Shown here: positions 15,575 through 24,129 of the stretch, in pieces
Layout: each line of letters starts with the position of its first letter
Position numbering within the stretch: the first letter of the stretch is position 1
Assembly (NCBI RefSeq): GCF_900115845.1
Contig: NZ_FOXX01000025.1
Location: 1-40,245, forward strand
Origin: Priestia endophytica DSM 13796
GTDB taxonomy: Bacteria; Bacillota; Bacilli; Bacillales; Bacillaceae_H
Direction of reading: 5' to 3'
DNA length: 40,245 nt
Notes under the pieces: generated by a model
The model's database searches: none
Told to the model about the DNA's origin: nothing
Seen by the model: only the letters and a program-made list of their open reading frames with translations
Translations under genes and position numbers: made by a program

Positions 15575-16867
15575 GTGCATCCATTTTTTGAAAGACGCTT
15601 TCATCTCGCAGAACATGGTACAACCGTAAAAACAGAAGTATTAGCAGGCATGATTTCGTTTTTTACAATCGTGTATATTATTGCTGTGAACGCTTTAATT
15701 TTGTCAGAAGCAGGAATTCCGCTTCAAGCAGGGATAGTGGCGACAGTCGTTACTTGTTTCGTCGGATGTCTTCTTGTCGCTTTTTTAGGCAATGCTCCTT
15801 TGCTTATTGTTCCTGGTATGGGTGTAAATGCTTTGTTTTCCTATACTATTGTTCAAGGAATGGGGTTGCCGTGGCAAGAAGCGCTAGGAGCTGTTTTTGT
15901 TGCTGGCATCTTGTTTACAATCGTTGCGTTCACGCCTCTTTCTCATACTCTTTCACAATCTATTCCAAAAGGCTTGAAAGAAGCTATCACAGTGGGAATA
16001 GGGCTTTTTCTAACTCTTATTGGATTAGAAAAAGGTGGGATTGTTGTTGGTGGCAATAATGCTATATTAGCGCTTGGGGACTTTCACAGTCCAGAAGTTT
16101 TGGCAACTGTTGTAACACTTCTTATTGCGCTCGTATTGTTCATTCGAAATGTTCCAGCTAACTTTTTGTTAACGATTATTGCAGGTTCTTTAATCGGTCA
16201 CTTCTTTGGGGTGGAAAATGCAGCTCCGAAACAAGCGGACGTATCGCTTTCGAATTATTTGGACGTCTTTGCTCAGTTTTCATTTCAAGGTATCTTTTCA
16301 GTGGCTTTCTGGATTGCCGTTTTTTCATTAGCAATGGTACTTGTTTTTGAAAATATTGGTCTTATTCACGGTCAAACGGAGATGATTGGAAAACCTGAGA
16401 AGTATAAGCGGTCTATTCGAGCAACAGCGATTTCTTCCATGCTTTCGGGACTTTTTGGAACAAGTCCAACGGTGTCAACTGTAGAAGCTGCTTCAGGTAT
16501 AACAGCAGGAGGCCGAACTGGTTTAACATCTTTAGTTAGTGGACTGCTGTTTTTAGTAGCTCTATTTTTTCTACCGGTCATTTCGCTTATTCCGAACACT
16601 GCTATTGCACCAATTTTAATTATTATTGGTGGACTTATGCTTGAGAATGTAAAGGGAATTAACTTTAAGGATTTCTCAGAAGCATTTCCTGCGTTTTTAG
16701 TGATCGTGATTATTCCATTTACGTATAGCATTGTAGATGGAATGGCATTTGGCTTTGTTGCTTATCCGTTTATGAAGCTTGTTCTTGGCCGCTACAAAGA
16801 AGTGTCGGTTCCGCTATATATTATTGCAGGACTTTTTCTTATGAATTTCTTTTTACACGGCATATAA
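15575..16867 (+). CDS. pbuO: Guanine/hypoxanthine permease, NCS2 family (PbuO-like)
   Basis: A 430-residue transporter of the AzgA-like NCS2 family with about 12 transmembrane helices. It begins FFERRFHLAEHGTTVKTEVLAG as the PbuG/PbuO group does. Signature segments: TIVYIIAVNALILSEAG, VPGMGVNALFSYT, GLKEAITVGIGLFLTLIGLE with the substrate-binding glutamate, ATAISSMLSGLFGTSPTVS with ESAAG-equivalent VEAASGITAGGRTGLTS. It imports purine bases with protons. The start is GTG 15575 behind GAAGGTG. No guanine riboswitch was found in the 200 bases upstream. PbuG is the alternative name; length and start favour PbuO. Confidence 0.85.
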   Translation: MHPFFERRFHLAEHGTTVKTEVLAGMISFFTIVYIIAVNALILSEAGIPLQAGIVATVVTCFVGCLLVAFLGNAPLLIVPGMGVNALFSYTIVQGMGLPWQEALGAVFVAGILFTIVAFTPLSHTLSQSIPKGLKEAITVGIGLFLTLIGLEKGGIVVGGNNAILALGDFHSPEVLATVVTLLIALVLFIRNVPANFLLTIIAGSLIGHFFGVENAAPKQADVSLSNYLDVFAQFSFQGIFSVAFWIAVFSLAMVLVFENIGLIHGQTEMIGKPEKYKRSIRATAISSMLSGLFGTSPTVSTVEAASGITAGGRTGLTSLVSGLLFLVALFFLPVISLIPNTAIAPILIIIGGLMLENVKGINFKDFSEAFPAFLVIVIIPFTYSIVDGMAFGFVAYPFMKLVLGRYKEVSVPLYIIAGLFLMNFFLHGI

Positions 16868-16903
16868 AAAAATGGTGCGGACACTAGTTCGTGCCATTTT
16901 GTT
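16868..16903 (+). terminator. Terminator of the purine permease gene
   Basis: AAAATGGTGCG and CGTGCCATTTT pair with two G-U wobbles, followed by GTT. Confidence 0.65.
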
Positions 16904-17066
16904 ATGTCAACTAATTGTGGGACTTTGTGTGAATTTATGTGAAGAACACCATAAACCGTGATTTTGCGATAGAGCTTTGCTACAATAAGTTCACAGCTAT
17001 CATAACCATATACACCCAAAAATACAAAACTACGAATGAGTCGTAAATATGAAAGGAGACGTTGTT

Positions 17067-18242
17067 ATGGGATATTACGATGATTCTGAGTCAAAAGAAC
17101 AGTATCTCCCACAAAAGAAACGCAATCCGTTTTTTACAGTTCTGATTATGATCATTGTGGCCGTTGTATCAAGTGCAGCTACTGTATTTTTTATGACAAG
17201 TGATGAATTTGGGTTGCTCGAGGATAGAGCAAGTACAGCTTCCTCACAAACAACCACAAGTTCGCTACCTGTTAAAAATGCCGTTGCTGTGAAAAGTGAT
17301 ACAACAAAAGCGGTTGATAAAGCATTGGAATCTGTTGTGGGTATTTATACATACCAAGGCAACCAACTTTTTGAAGGCACAACAGAAACAGGAGCAGGGT
17401 CTGGGGTTATTTATAAAAAGTCCGGTAATTATGCTTATATTGTAACAAATCATCACGTTGTTGAAGGAGCTTCTCAAGTTGAAGTGCAAGTTTCAGAAGG
17501 AACGCGCTTGCAAGCAAAAGTGATTGGATCTGATGAGTTAACAGACTTAGCTGTTCTTCGTATTGATGGAAGCAAAGTGAACTCTGTAGCAGAGTTTGGT
17601 GACTCAAGTAAGCTAACGTTAGGTGAACCAGCTATTGCAATCGGAAATCCACTTGGTTTCTTAGAGGGAAGTGTAACAGAAGGAATTATTAGTAGTACAA
17701 ACCGGACGATTCCAGTTGATACAAATGGAGATGGTCAAGAAGATTGGCAATCTGAAGTTATTCAAACAGATGCATCGATCAACCCAGGAAACAGTGGTGG
17801 AGCTCTTATAAATATTGACGGTCAAGTGATTGGGATTAACTCAAGTAAAATTGCTCAAGACGAAGTAGAAGGAATTGGATTTGCTATTCCAATGAATGTA
17901 GCGAAACCAATTATTGAAGATTTAGAGCAGGATGGGAAAGTGGACCGCCCAACATTAGGTGTGCGAATTGCGGATCTTTCTCAAGTCAATCCTGTTGGAA
18001 GAACAGAAACATTAAAACTGCCGGATAGTGTTCAAGAAGGCGTTGTTATCATTGAGGTAGAAGGTTCATCTCTAGCCGAAAAAGCTGGGTTGAAGCAGTA
18101 CGATGTAATCACGAAAGTAAATGGGGACAAAATTTCAAGCGATGCAGAACTTCGACGCAGTATTTACGAGTCAAACGGTAAGAAGATGAGCATTACGTAC
18201 TATCGCAATGGAAAAGAGCAAACAACAACAGTATCATTTTAA
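17067..18242 (+). CDS. htrC: HtrA-family membrane-anchored serine protease (HtrC/YyxA-like)
   Basis: A 391-residue trypsin-like protease for quality control outside the membrane. An N-terminal signal anchor lies at about 22-44 (FFTVLIMIIVAVVSSAATVFF), a Ser/Thr-rich linker follows, then the protease domain with the triad H130 (VTNHHVV), D160 (LTDLAVLRI) and S243 (NPGNSGG). A single PDZ domain follows (PTLGVRIADLS to the C-terminus). The length suits HtrC rather than the longer HtrA and HtrB. In B. subtilis this gene ends the walRK operon; here it stands alone between a purine permease and a terminator. ATG 17067 is chosen because AAAGGAG precedes it; the ATG at 17049 is part of that upstream stretch. 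Confidence 0.88.
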   Translation: MGYYDDSESKEQYLPQKKRNPFFTVLIMIIVAVVSSAATVFFMTSDEFGLLEDRASTASSQTTTSSLPVKNAVAVKSDTTKAVDKALESVVGIYTYQGNQLFEGTTETGAGSGVIYKKSGNYAYIVTNHHVVEGASQVEVQVSEGTRLQAKVIGSDELTDLAVLRIDGSKVNSVAEFGDSSKLTLGEPAIAIGNPLGFLEGSVTEGIISSTNRTIPVDTNGDGQEDWQSEVIQTDASINPGNSGGALINIDGQVIGINSSKIAQDEVEGIGFAIPMNVAKPIIEDLEQDGKVDRPTLGVRIADLSQVNPVGRTETLKLPDSVQEGVVIIEVEGSSLAEKAGLKQYDVITKVNGDKISSDAELRRSIYESNGKKMSITYYRNGKEQTTTVSF

Positions 18243-18280
18243 TGAAAAAAGAGCGGCGCTTATGCCGCTCTTTTTTCATT
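18241..18280. terminator. Strong bidirectional terminator after htrC
   Basis: AATGAAAAAAGAGCGGC and GCCGCTCTTTTTTCATT are exact 17-base complements around a six-base loop. It also covers the 3' end of the convergent CPBP gene. Confidence 0.95.
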
Positions 18281-19114
18281 GAAGTAGCGAGAAGAGAAGA
18301 CATAGAAAGATAAGAAAACAAACATTGTTAAACATAAAGACCAAAAAGCATTTTGATCTTCTACAATAAATAGCGAAGGAAGAAGTCCGTGCACACTATG
18401 AACATCCCCAAGAAATAAAGCGATAAAAAGGTTGTTCGCAGTATGAGCGCCTATCGCTAGTTCAGAGCGGTTAGCTTTTATTGTTATATAGCTTAGAATA
18501 AAGCCAACAAAAACGTACTGAAACCCAACAAGGAAGAAAGAAACGTTCATTTCAGGATTCATAAAGTGGAGAGAACCAAAAAATAGCCCGGAACATATTG
18601 CAAGCCAAAGTGGAGAGAAACAGACTTTTCCCCACCACTGTAGAAGAAATCCTCTAAAAAACAGTTCTTCTGATAAAACCTGCATGGGAACGAGGGAAAT
18701 AGAAAGTAAAGCAAAGAAAAGAAACCTTGTCCACTCTATGTGCTGTAAAATATAAAAATGAGGAAATAAAGAGAAGTTGATAAGCTGCGATAAAAATAAT
18801 AAAAAAAATACAGTGAAAAAGCTTCTGTAGAAAAAGTACCAACAAAATGTACGCTCATTTGTTATAAGAGTTAAGAAAGATCGTTTATGAATTTTCGCTA
18901 CGGAAATCCATAGTCCAGCAATCCAACAGATATTAAAAAGGTGACTTAACCCGAACGATACGGCTGAAGAAGGCGATAAGATGAAGGAAGTCACAACAGT
19001 ATAAAGAAATGTGCCTGCTATAACATATGAAAAAAGAATAATAAAAAAAGAGTAAACGTAATGTTTATGATCGTTTTTTCCTTTCACATTATAAATAAAA
19101 GAAGGCAAAAGCAT
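18260..19114 (-). CDS. CPBP-family (CAAX/Abi) intramembrane metalloprotease
   Basis: A 284-residue polytopic membrane protein with the three CPBP motifs: SEELFFRGFLL (EExxxR), FFGSLHFMN (FxxxH) and GAHTANNLFIALF (HxxxN), which place the zinc-binding glutamates and histidines in the membrane. About eight hydrophobic helices are visible. Such proteins are homologues of Rce1 and act as proteases or bacteriocin-immunity proteins; the substrate is unknown. ATG 19114 is chosen because AAGGAGAG is just upstream. It lies 82 bases after ykoT on the same strand without a terminator between, so it may be in the same transcript. Confidence 0.87.
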   Translation of the reverse strand: MLLPSFIYNVKGKNDHKHYVYSFFIILFSYVIAGTFLYTVVTSFILSPSSAVSFGLSHLFNICWIAGLWISVAKIHKRSFLTLITNERTFCWYFFYRSFFTVFFLLFLSQLINFSLFPHFYILQHIEWTRFLFFALLSISLVPMQVLSEELFFRGFLLQWWGKVCFSPLWLAICSGLFFGSLHFMNPEMNVSFFLVGFQYVFVGFILSYITIKANRSELAIGAHTANNLFIALFLGDVHSVHGLLPSLFIVEDQNAFWSLCLTMFVFLSFYVFSSRYFNEKRAA

Positions 19115-19196
19115 AACGTTCTCTCCTTCCAATCCGGACTTTATATCATATTTATGGTCCTAAAAGAGAAACATGCTTATTGCCTTGTTATAAGAG

Positions 19197-20213
19197 TTAT
19201 TTTTCTTCATTAAATAAGACGGCAGGTTCTATTCCTTCACTTTTTTCACCCGTTAGCGAACTTGTATACAAATCAATATCCACCCCGTAATGAGGTCTAG
19301 CTTTTACTTCTGTGAATATTTTCCCAATATATTCTCCAACAACTCCAATTCCAATTAAATTTAACCCGCCTAAAAACCATAGTGAGACAATAATAGACGT
19401 CCAACCAGAATCAGCAGAACCAAGCAGCTTTTGGACGAAAGCATACAAAAAGGCAAACCCGCTTAAAAGAAACAAAAAGAATCCAATATACGTGATAAAT
19501 CGAATAGGTTTTACGCTAAATGATGTGATTCCGTCAAAGGCAAATGAAAGCATTTTTTTAAGAGGATATTTGCTTTCACCTGCAAGTCTTTCTTTTCGGT
19601 CATAAAAAACTTCAGCAGTGTTGAGACCAATAAGAGGGATGATACCACGAAGAAACAAATTTTTTTCTTTATAACGCCGAAGCTCTGTTAACGCTCTTTT
19701 GCTCATAAGACGAAAATCAGCATGATTATAAATAAGTTCAATACCGAGTTTGTTCATACATCGATAAAAACCGAGAGCTGTGGATCGTTTGAAAAATGTA
19801 TCTGTTGTTCGTCTTCTTCTTACTCCATAAACAATATCATAGCCTTCATGAAACTTTACTAAAAACTCTTTAATTGCTTTAATGTCATCTTGAAGGTCAG
19901 CATCAATAGAAATGGCGCAGTCTGCTACTTCGGCTACTTTTTCTAATCCTGCTATAAGTGCTTTCTGATGGCCAACATTGCGAGCGAGTTTCAATCCTTT
20001 TATCCAAGGATGATGTACGCTTTCTTTAGCAATCATGCTCCACGTTTTGTCACAGCTTCCATCATCAACAAAGAGGAGGTTACTCTTTGGGTGAACGAGT
20101 TTCTCATTAACAAGCTCTTCTAATAAGTTATGAAGTTTTTCCATCGTATCTTCTAGTACTTCTTCTTCGTTGTAACAAGGCACAACGACAGTTAAGAGTG
20201 GGGTTTCACTCAT
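19197..20213 (-). CDS. ykoT: Membrane-bound family 2 glycosyltransferase (YkoT-like)
   Basis: A 338-residue protein of the GtrB/DPM1-like type. The GT-A domain starts with LTVVVPCYNEEEVLEDTMEK, then LLFVDDGSCDKTW, KLARNVGHQKALIAGLE and AISIDADLQDD (nucleotide-sugar and metal-binding DxD). Two C-terminal transmembrane helices follow (FITYIGFFLFLLSGFAFLYA and IIVSLWFLGGLNLIGIGVVG). It probably loads a sugar onto undecaprenyl phosphate for use on the outer face. ATG 20213 follows GGAGGAAAA; an upstream in-frame start would overlap the preceding gene. It lies 19 bases after the ykoS-like gene, the same pairing as in B. subtilis. Confidence 0.87.
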   Translation of the reverse strand: MSETPLLTVVVPCYNEEEVLEDTMEKLHNLLEELVNEKLVHPKSNLLFVDDGSCDKTWSMIAKESVHHPWIKGLKLARNVGHQKALIAGLEKVAEVADCAISIDADLQDDIKAIKEFLVKFHEGYDIVYGVRRRRTTDTFFKRSTALGFYRCMNKLGIELIYNHADFRLMSKRALTELRRYKEKNLFLRGIIPLIGLNTAEVFYDRKERLAGESKYPLKKMLSFAFDGITSFSVKPIRFITYIGFFLFLLSGFAFLYAFVQKLLGSADSGWTSIIVSLWFLGGLNLIGIGVVGEYIGKIFTEVKARPHYGVDIDLYTSSLTGEKSEGIEPAVLFNEEK

Positions 20214-20232
20214 TGCTTTTTTTCCTCCTTCA

Positions 20233-21936
20233 TTATTTTGCTTCGTACAAATAAATTTTCCAAGCAGATTCTTTGTGATCAAATACTTTTACAAGCTCAA
20301 GGTTGTTGTCGTTTGCATTTAAAATAGGAAGAGCAGAAAATAAATATTTCCCTCCCATTTCTTTAAAGGCACCTGTATTAAGCTCCAAGTTTTTAATTTT
20401 CTTTTTAGAATCTTTTCGAAACTCATATTTCTTCCCAAGTTCAGCTACAAAGATATAACATCTACTGCCCCATTCATCAAAATATGTTCTAATTTTGTCA
20501 TCCTTATCAAGCTCAGAAGCAATGATTTTACGAAATTGATACTTATAAGAAAGTGGATAAACATTGCTGTATGAATCAAGCGTATAAAAACCGTTGTATT
20601 GTGCAATAGCTGGATGAATACCAATGCTTGCGACTCGGTAAGCGCTTTGAGGTAAATTAATATGCTCCTTTATATCTTGAAACTGTTTTTCGGCATAAAA
20701 CTCCCGGAACGATGGAGGATGATAATAAGAACCGTACAAAAATTCTTCATTAAAAGGTGCAAGCACGATAATTTGAGCTGCTACCGCCAACAATGAAAGT
20801 GCTTTAAAAAACGAATTCATTCGATACAAAATATAACAAGCAAGAGCGAAACTTACGTAAATCACAAGAGGACGCAGAAAATGAAAACGTGCAAAGTTAA
20901 ATGTATTAAGCAAATCAATGTGTGACTTTAAGGGAATCCACATTTTATTGAACCAAAGAGCATACCAAAGAGATAGAACGTAACTTAAGAAGAAAAGAAA
21001 AAGAAAAGTTGCGTTCTGTTTAAGCTTATTACAGACAATTACAAGAAACGAAGCAAGAAACAAAATTGGCAATATAATAGCGGTATGCATTGTATGCACA
21101 TGTGTGTGACCAAAAATGAAATTTTTAAATGATAGTCGAAATGATTGAGCAAAAACGTGTCTTGAAGAGATGAATTCACTTCTGTGCGATATTTCATGTG
21201 GAATAAGAAGTGAATAGATAAGCCTGTATTCAATAAGTAAATAAATGAGTGTCATAAAGGCGATGCTTAAAAGAAACATCACATTCCACCGCTTTTTAAA
21301 AATTCCATCATAAAGCCACAGGAGAAATACAGCTACAAGCAGAAAGAAAAAGCCAAGTACAATACTTGAATAGAAAGGAATAAGAGCAAGTGTAAGCCAC
21401 TCTTTCCATGACGAATCTCTGTTTCGAATGTTCAAAAAAGCCCAAAGTGCAAGTGGATGCCCAAGCGTACTTAACATACCAGAAGGCCAGAAAGGGGTAA
21501 GTGCAAAAGCTAATGAAACCCCAATTGTAATAAAGGAGGCTTTTTCCTCTGTAATAAAATGCTTTCTTAATAAAAGATACATTCCAATGAAGGCTACAAC
21601 TCTTGTAATGGTTTGGCTGAGTGCATATGCCGTCATAGAGGGGAAAAGATAGTGAAGCCAAACAATCAAGCTCCATTCTGTGCCGAAAGAACCTCGATCA
21701 ATTCCATTCATAACTTGAGGAATAACAGCATGAAGAGGTCCTTTAAGCTGACCGCTTTCAGCAAGTACTTTGTACCACGCAATATTGGAATCTAAATTAT
21801 CATGAACGCGAATGTGCGCATCTTCTCCTAATATATAGAGTGGAGAGACATATAGGAGAAGAAGGGCCAGTCCAATAAAAAAGTAGACTCGTTCTTTTCG
21901 GTAATGTGAAGATGAAAACATAAAAAACACATCCAT
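20233..21936 (-). CDS. ykoS: Polytopic membrane protein, YkoS/DUF6044 family
   Basis: A 567-residue protein with about 10-12 transmembrane helices and a soluble C-terminal third (from about residue 405). Early motifs LYILGEDAHIRVHDNLDSNIAW carry acidic residues in the first outside loop, the pattern of GT-C-type glycosyltransferases. Together with the adjacent YkoT-like enzyme it probably transfers a lipid-linked sugar to an extracellular acceptor; this is inferred from the pairing. The start is ATG 21936 or ATG 21921; the second has GGATGTG in front. It is the first gene of a minus-strand unit with ykoT and possibly the CPBP gene. Confidence 0.8.
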   Translation of the reverse strand: MDVFFMFSSSHYRKERVYFFIGLALLLLYVSPLYILGEDAHIRVHDNLDSNIAWYKVLAESGQLKGPLHAVIPQVMNGIDRGSFGTEWSLIVWLHYLFPSMTAYALSQTITRVVAFIGMYLLLRKHFITEEKASFITIGVSLAFALTPFWPSGMLSTLGHPLALWAFLNIRNRDSSWKEWLTLALIPFYSSIVLGFFFLLVAVFLLWLYDGIFKKRWNVMFLLSIAFMTLIYLLIEYRLIYSLLIPHEISHRSEFISSRHVFAQSFRLSFKNFIFGHTHVHTMHTAIILPILFLASFLVIVCNKLKQNATFLFLFFLSYVLSLWYALWFNKMWIPLKSHIDLLNTFNFARFHFLRPLVIYVSFALACYILYRMNSFFKALSLLAVAAQIIVLAPFNEEFLYGSYYHPPSFREFYAEKQFQDIKEHINLPQSAYRVASIGIHPAIAQYNGFYTLDSYSNVYPLSYKYQFRKIIASELDKDDKIRTYFDEWGSRCYIFVAELGKKYEFRKDSKKKIKNLELNTGAFKEMGGKYLFSALPILNANDNNLELVKVFDHKESAWKIYLYEAK

Positions 21937-22189
21937 TAACAGTATTGCTCTTTTAAGGTGTAGAGGAGCGTAGTAAAAGTATTTCCTAGCTTAAATCGAA
22001 CAATGCGCCATCACATGCTTTTACAACATATTCCAAAGTGTGAAGTTTAGAAAATTGAAACTGACATAAGAGGTTTTTTAAGAAAAAAAGAGGAAAACTA
22101 CGGTTCAAAGTGTTAAGATAATAAAGCAGTTATTTTTCAAAGATGATATAAAAAGAGAACTTTTTGAGATAGAAATGAGGTTAGTAAAG

Positions 22190-23776
22190 ATGTCAATACA
22201 ACAGGAGCAAGTGGAGTCCCGACGCACGTTTGCTATTATTTCTCACCCTGATGCTGGGAAAACAACGCTCACAGAGAAGCTGCTTTTGCTTGGAGGAATG
22301 ATTCGCTCAGCAGGAACAGTAAAAGGTAAAAAATCAGGTAAATTTGCGACGTCTGACTGGATGGAAATTGAGAAGCAGCGTGGAATTTCGGTAACATCAA
22401 GCGTTATGCAGTTCTCATATCGTGATCATTTTATTAACATATTAGATACTCCAGGACATGAAGACTTTAGTGAAGATACGTATCGAACATTAACGGCCGT
22501 AGATAGTGCAGTGATGGTCATTGACGGTACAAAAGGAATTGAAGCTCAAACACTAAAACTTTTTAAAGTATGCCGTATGCGTGGAATCCCGATTCTAACG
22601 TTTATTAATAAGCTTGATCGTGAAGGAAAAGATCCGCTTGAGCTGTTAGAAGAAATCGAAGAAGTACTTGAAATTGAATCATATCCAGCAACATGGCCAA
22701 TTGGAATGGGGAAAGCTTTTCAAGGAACTTATGATCGTTTTACAAAACAGGTTGAAGTATATCGTGGAAACGAAGAATCCGTGTTCATTCCTTTTGATGG
22801 AAAAACAGTCACAAAAGAGTTAGAAGAGCATGTGAGAAGTGAATATCTTCCAGGGCTTATTGACGAGATTAGCTTACTTGAAGAAGCTGGAAATGAATTT
22901 AATCTTGAAAAAGTAAAACGCGGTGAGCTAACGCCTGTGTTTTTCGGTAGTGCTATTGCTAACTTTGGTGTTCAATCTTTCTTTAATTCATTTTTACCGC
23001 TAACGTTGCCACCACAGCCTCGTCATGCTTCAAAAGGCGAAGTAAGTCCGCTAGATGACAGCTTTTCAGGGTTTATTTTTAAGATTCAAGCAAATATGAA
23101 TCCAGCACACCGCGATCGTATTGCCTTTGTACGTGTATGCAGTGGGGTTTTTGAGCGTGGAATGACAGTAACGCTTCCAAGAACAGGACGTAGCATGAAG
23201 CTTGCTCAATCACATCAATTTTTAGCATCAAGTCGAGAAACGGTTGATAAAGCTTTTCCAGGTGACATTATTGGAATTTACGATTCAGGTAACTATCAAA
23301 TCGGCGACACCATTATTGGTGGAAACGAAACATTTGAATTTGATGAACTTCCAAAATTCCCACCTGAAATGTTCCGCAAAGTTCGTGTAAAAAATGCGAT
23401 GAAACATAAACATTTTGAAAAAGGTTTAACACAGCTTGTTCAAGAAGGAGCTGTGCAGCTTTATAAAACACCTTTCTTCCAAGACTATATTTTAGGAGCC
23501 GTTGGAGAACTCCAGTTCCAGGTTTTCGAACATAGAATGAAAGGGGAATATGGAGTAGATCTTGAATTCCAGTATATGAATCATCATATTGCACGTTGGA
23601 TTCCAAAAGAGCAAATCCAAGACCGTATGCTTGATTCCCGTGTTCTTCATGTTCTTGACCGTGATGGACATTCTGTTTTACTTTTTGAAAATGACTTTGT
23701 GTTCCGTCTTTTCCAAGATAAATATCCTGACGTTACGTTAACAACATCATTTGAAAAGAAAAAAGAGAGCGAATAA
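22190..23776 (+). CDS. prfC: Peptide chain release factor 3 (RF3)
   Basis: A 528-residue translational GTPase that removes RF1/RF2 from ribosomes after termination. The GTP-binding motifs are complete: [13 protein letters not shown] (G1), QRGISVTSS (G2), [14 protein letters not shown] (G3) and [11 protein letters not shown] (G4). Domain II and the RF3 C-terminal domain follow ([14 protein letters not shown] near the end). Length is normal for RF3 (about 529 residues), much shorter than EF-G. ATG 22190 is chosen because TGAGG lies ten bases before; an ATG at 22175 overlaps that site. It is monocistronic, with a terminator directly after. Confidence 0.95.
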   Translation: MSIQQEQVESRRTFAIISHPDAGKTTLTEKLLLLGGMIRSAGTVKGKKSGKFATSDWMEIEKQRGISVTSSVMQFSYRDHFINILDTPGHEDFSEDTYRTLTAVDSAVMVIDGTKGIEAQTLKLFKVCRMRGIPILTFINKLDREGKDPLELLEEIEEVLEIESYPATWPIGMGKAFQGTYDRFTKQVEVYRGNEESVFIPFDGKTVTKELEEHVRSEYLPGLIDEISLLEEAGNEFNLEKVKRGELTPVFFGSAIANFGVQSFFNSFLPLTLPPQPRHASKGEVSPLDDSFSGFIFKIQANMNPAHRDRIAFVRVCSGVFERGMTVTLPRTGRSMKLAQSHQFLASSRETVDKAFPGDIIGIYDSGNYQIGDTIIGGNETFEFDELPKFPPEMFRKVRVKNAMKHKHFEKGLTQLVQEGAVQLYKTPFFQDYILGAVGELQFQVFEHRMKGEYGVDLEFQYMNHHIARWIPKEQIQDRMLDSRVLHVLDRDGHSVLLFENDFVFRLFQDKYPDVTLTTSFEKKKESE

Positions 23777-23788
23777 GCTCTCTTTTTT
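23760..23788 (+). terminator. Terminator of prfC
   Basis: AAAAAGAGAGC, a six-base loop and GCTCTCTTTTTT. The stem begins inside the last codons of prfC. Confidence 0.9.
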
Positions 23789-23802
23789 CTTTTCAAATTT
23801 AT

Positions 23803-23810
23803 GATATAAT
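23803..23810 (+). promoter_or_regulatory. Extended -10 promoter for the candidate small RNA
   Basis: The -10 TATAAT (23805-23810) is preceded by TG-A-type extended -10 sequence (TGA TATAAT). The -35 region is only a T-run. Transcription would start near 23817. Confidence 0.5.
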
Positions 23811-23816
23811 AGAAGA

Positions 23817-23950
23817 AAATTATGAAAGAAGGTTTCGAGCACGGAAAAGTCTGCAGCTTTTTTAAATCATCCATTTCAAGATGCAGAAGACAGAAACCTT
23901 AAGGATAGCGCTTTTAAAAAAACACGTTTCGCCTTGAAACGTGTTTTTTT
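23817..23950 (+). ncRNA. Candidate structured small RNA between prfC and the glutamine synthetase gene
   Basis: The stretch from the extended -10 to a perfect terminator can fold as follows. Outer stem AAGGTTTC (23829-23836) with GAAACCTT (23893-23900). Inner stem TCTGCA (23850-23855) with TGCAGA (23882-23887). An A/T-rich loop of 26 bases lies inside, followed by the terminator. The glutamine synthetase gene downstream has its own promoter after this terminator, so the RNA is either independent or an upstream attenuator. It does not match any riboswitch or sRNA that I recognise. One frame across it is open for about 43 codons but has no start codon or ribosome site. Confidence 0.45.
23916..23950 (+). 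terminator. Terminator of the candidate small RNA
   Basis: AAAAAAACACGTTTC (23916-23930), loop GCCTT, GAAACGTGTTTTTTT (23936-23950): exact 15-base arms ending in a T-run. Confidence 0.93.
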
Positions 23951-24047
23951 GTAATTGTTTAGCGTAGGAATACGAGAATTTGTCGTTGAATCCTTAACAT
24001 TGAGGAAGGGTTTTAGGGAAAAGGGTCGGAAATTTGTGAAAAAAGCC

Positions 24048-24076
24048 TTGAAAAAATAAAAAAGTCAGAATATAAT
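24048..24076 (+). promoter_or_regulatory. SigA promoter of the glutamine synthetase gene
   Basis: TTGAAA (24048-24053), 17 bases, TATAAT (24071-24076). It lies 54 bases before the start codon. No GlnR/TnrA-type TGTNA-N7-TNACA site was found nearby. Confidence 0.8.
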
Positions 24077-24129
24077 ATAAATATAAACGGTGTAAGAAAA
24101 AATAACATTAAATTGAGAGGTTATATAAC

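Noticed and set aside
23822-23950. Small coding frames across the candidate RNA (26 codons from ATG 23822, or 43 codons without a start)
   Set aside because: No Shine-Dalgarno sequence, and the longer frame has no start codon and runs through a perfect terminator stem. RNA structure explains the stretch better.
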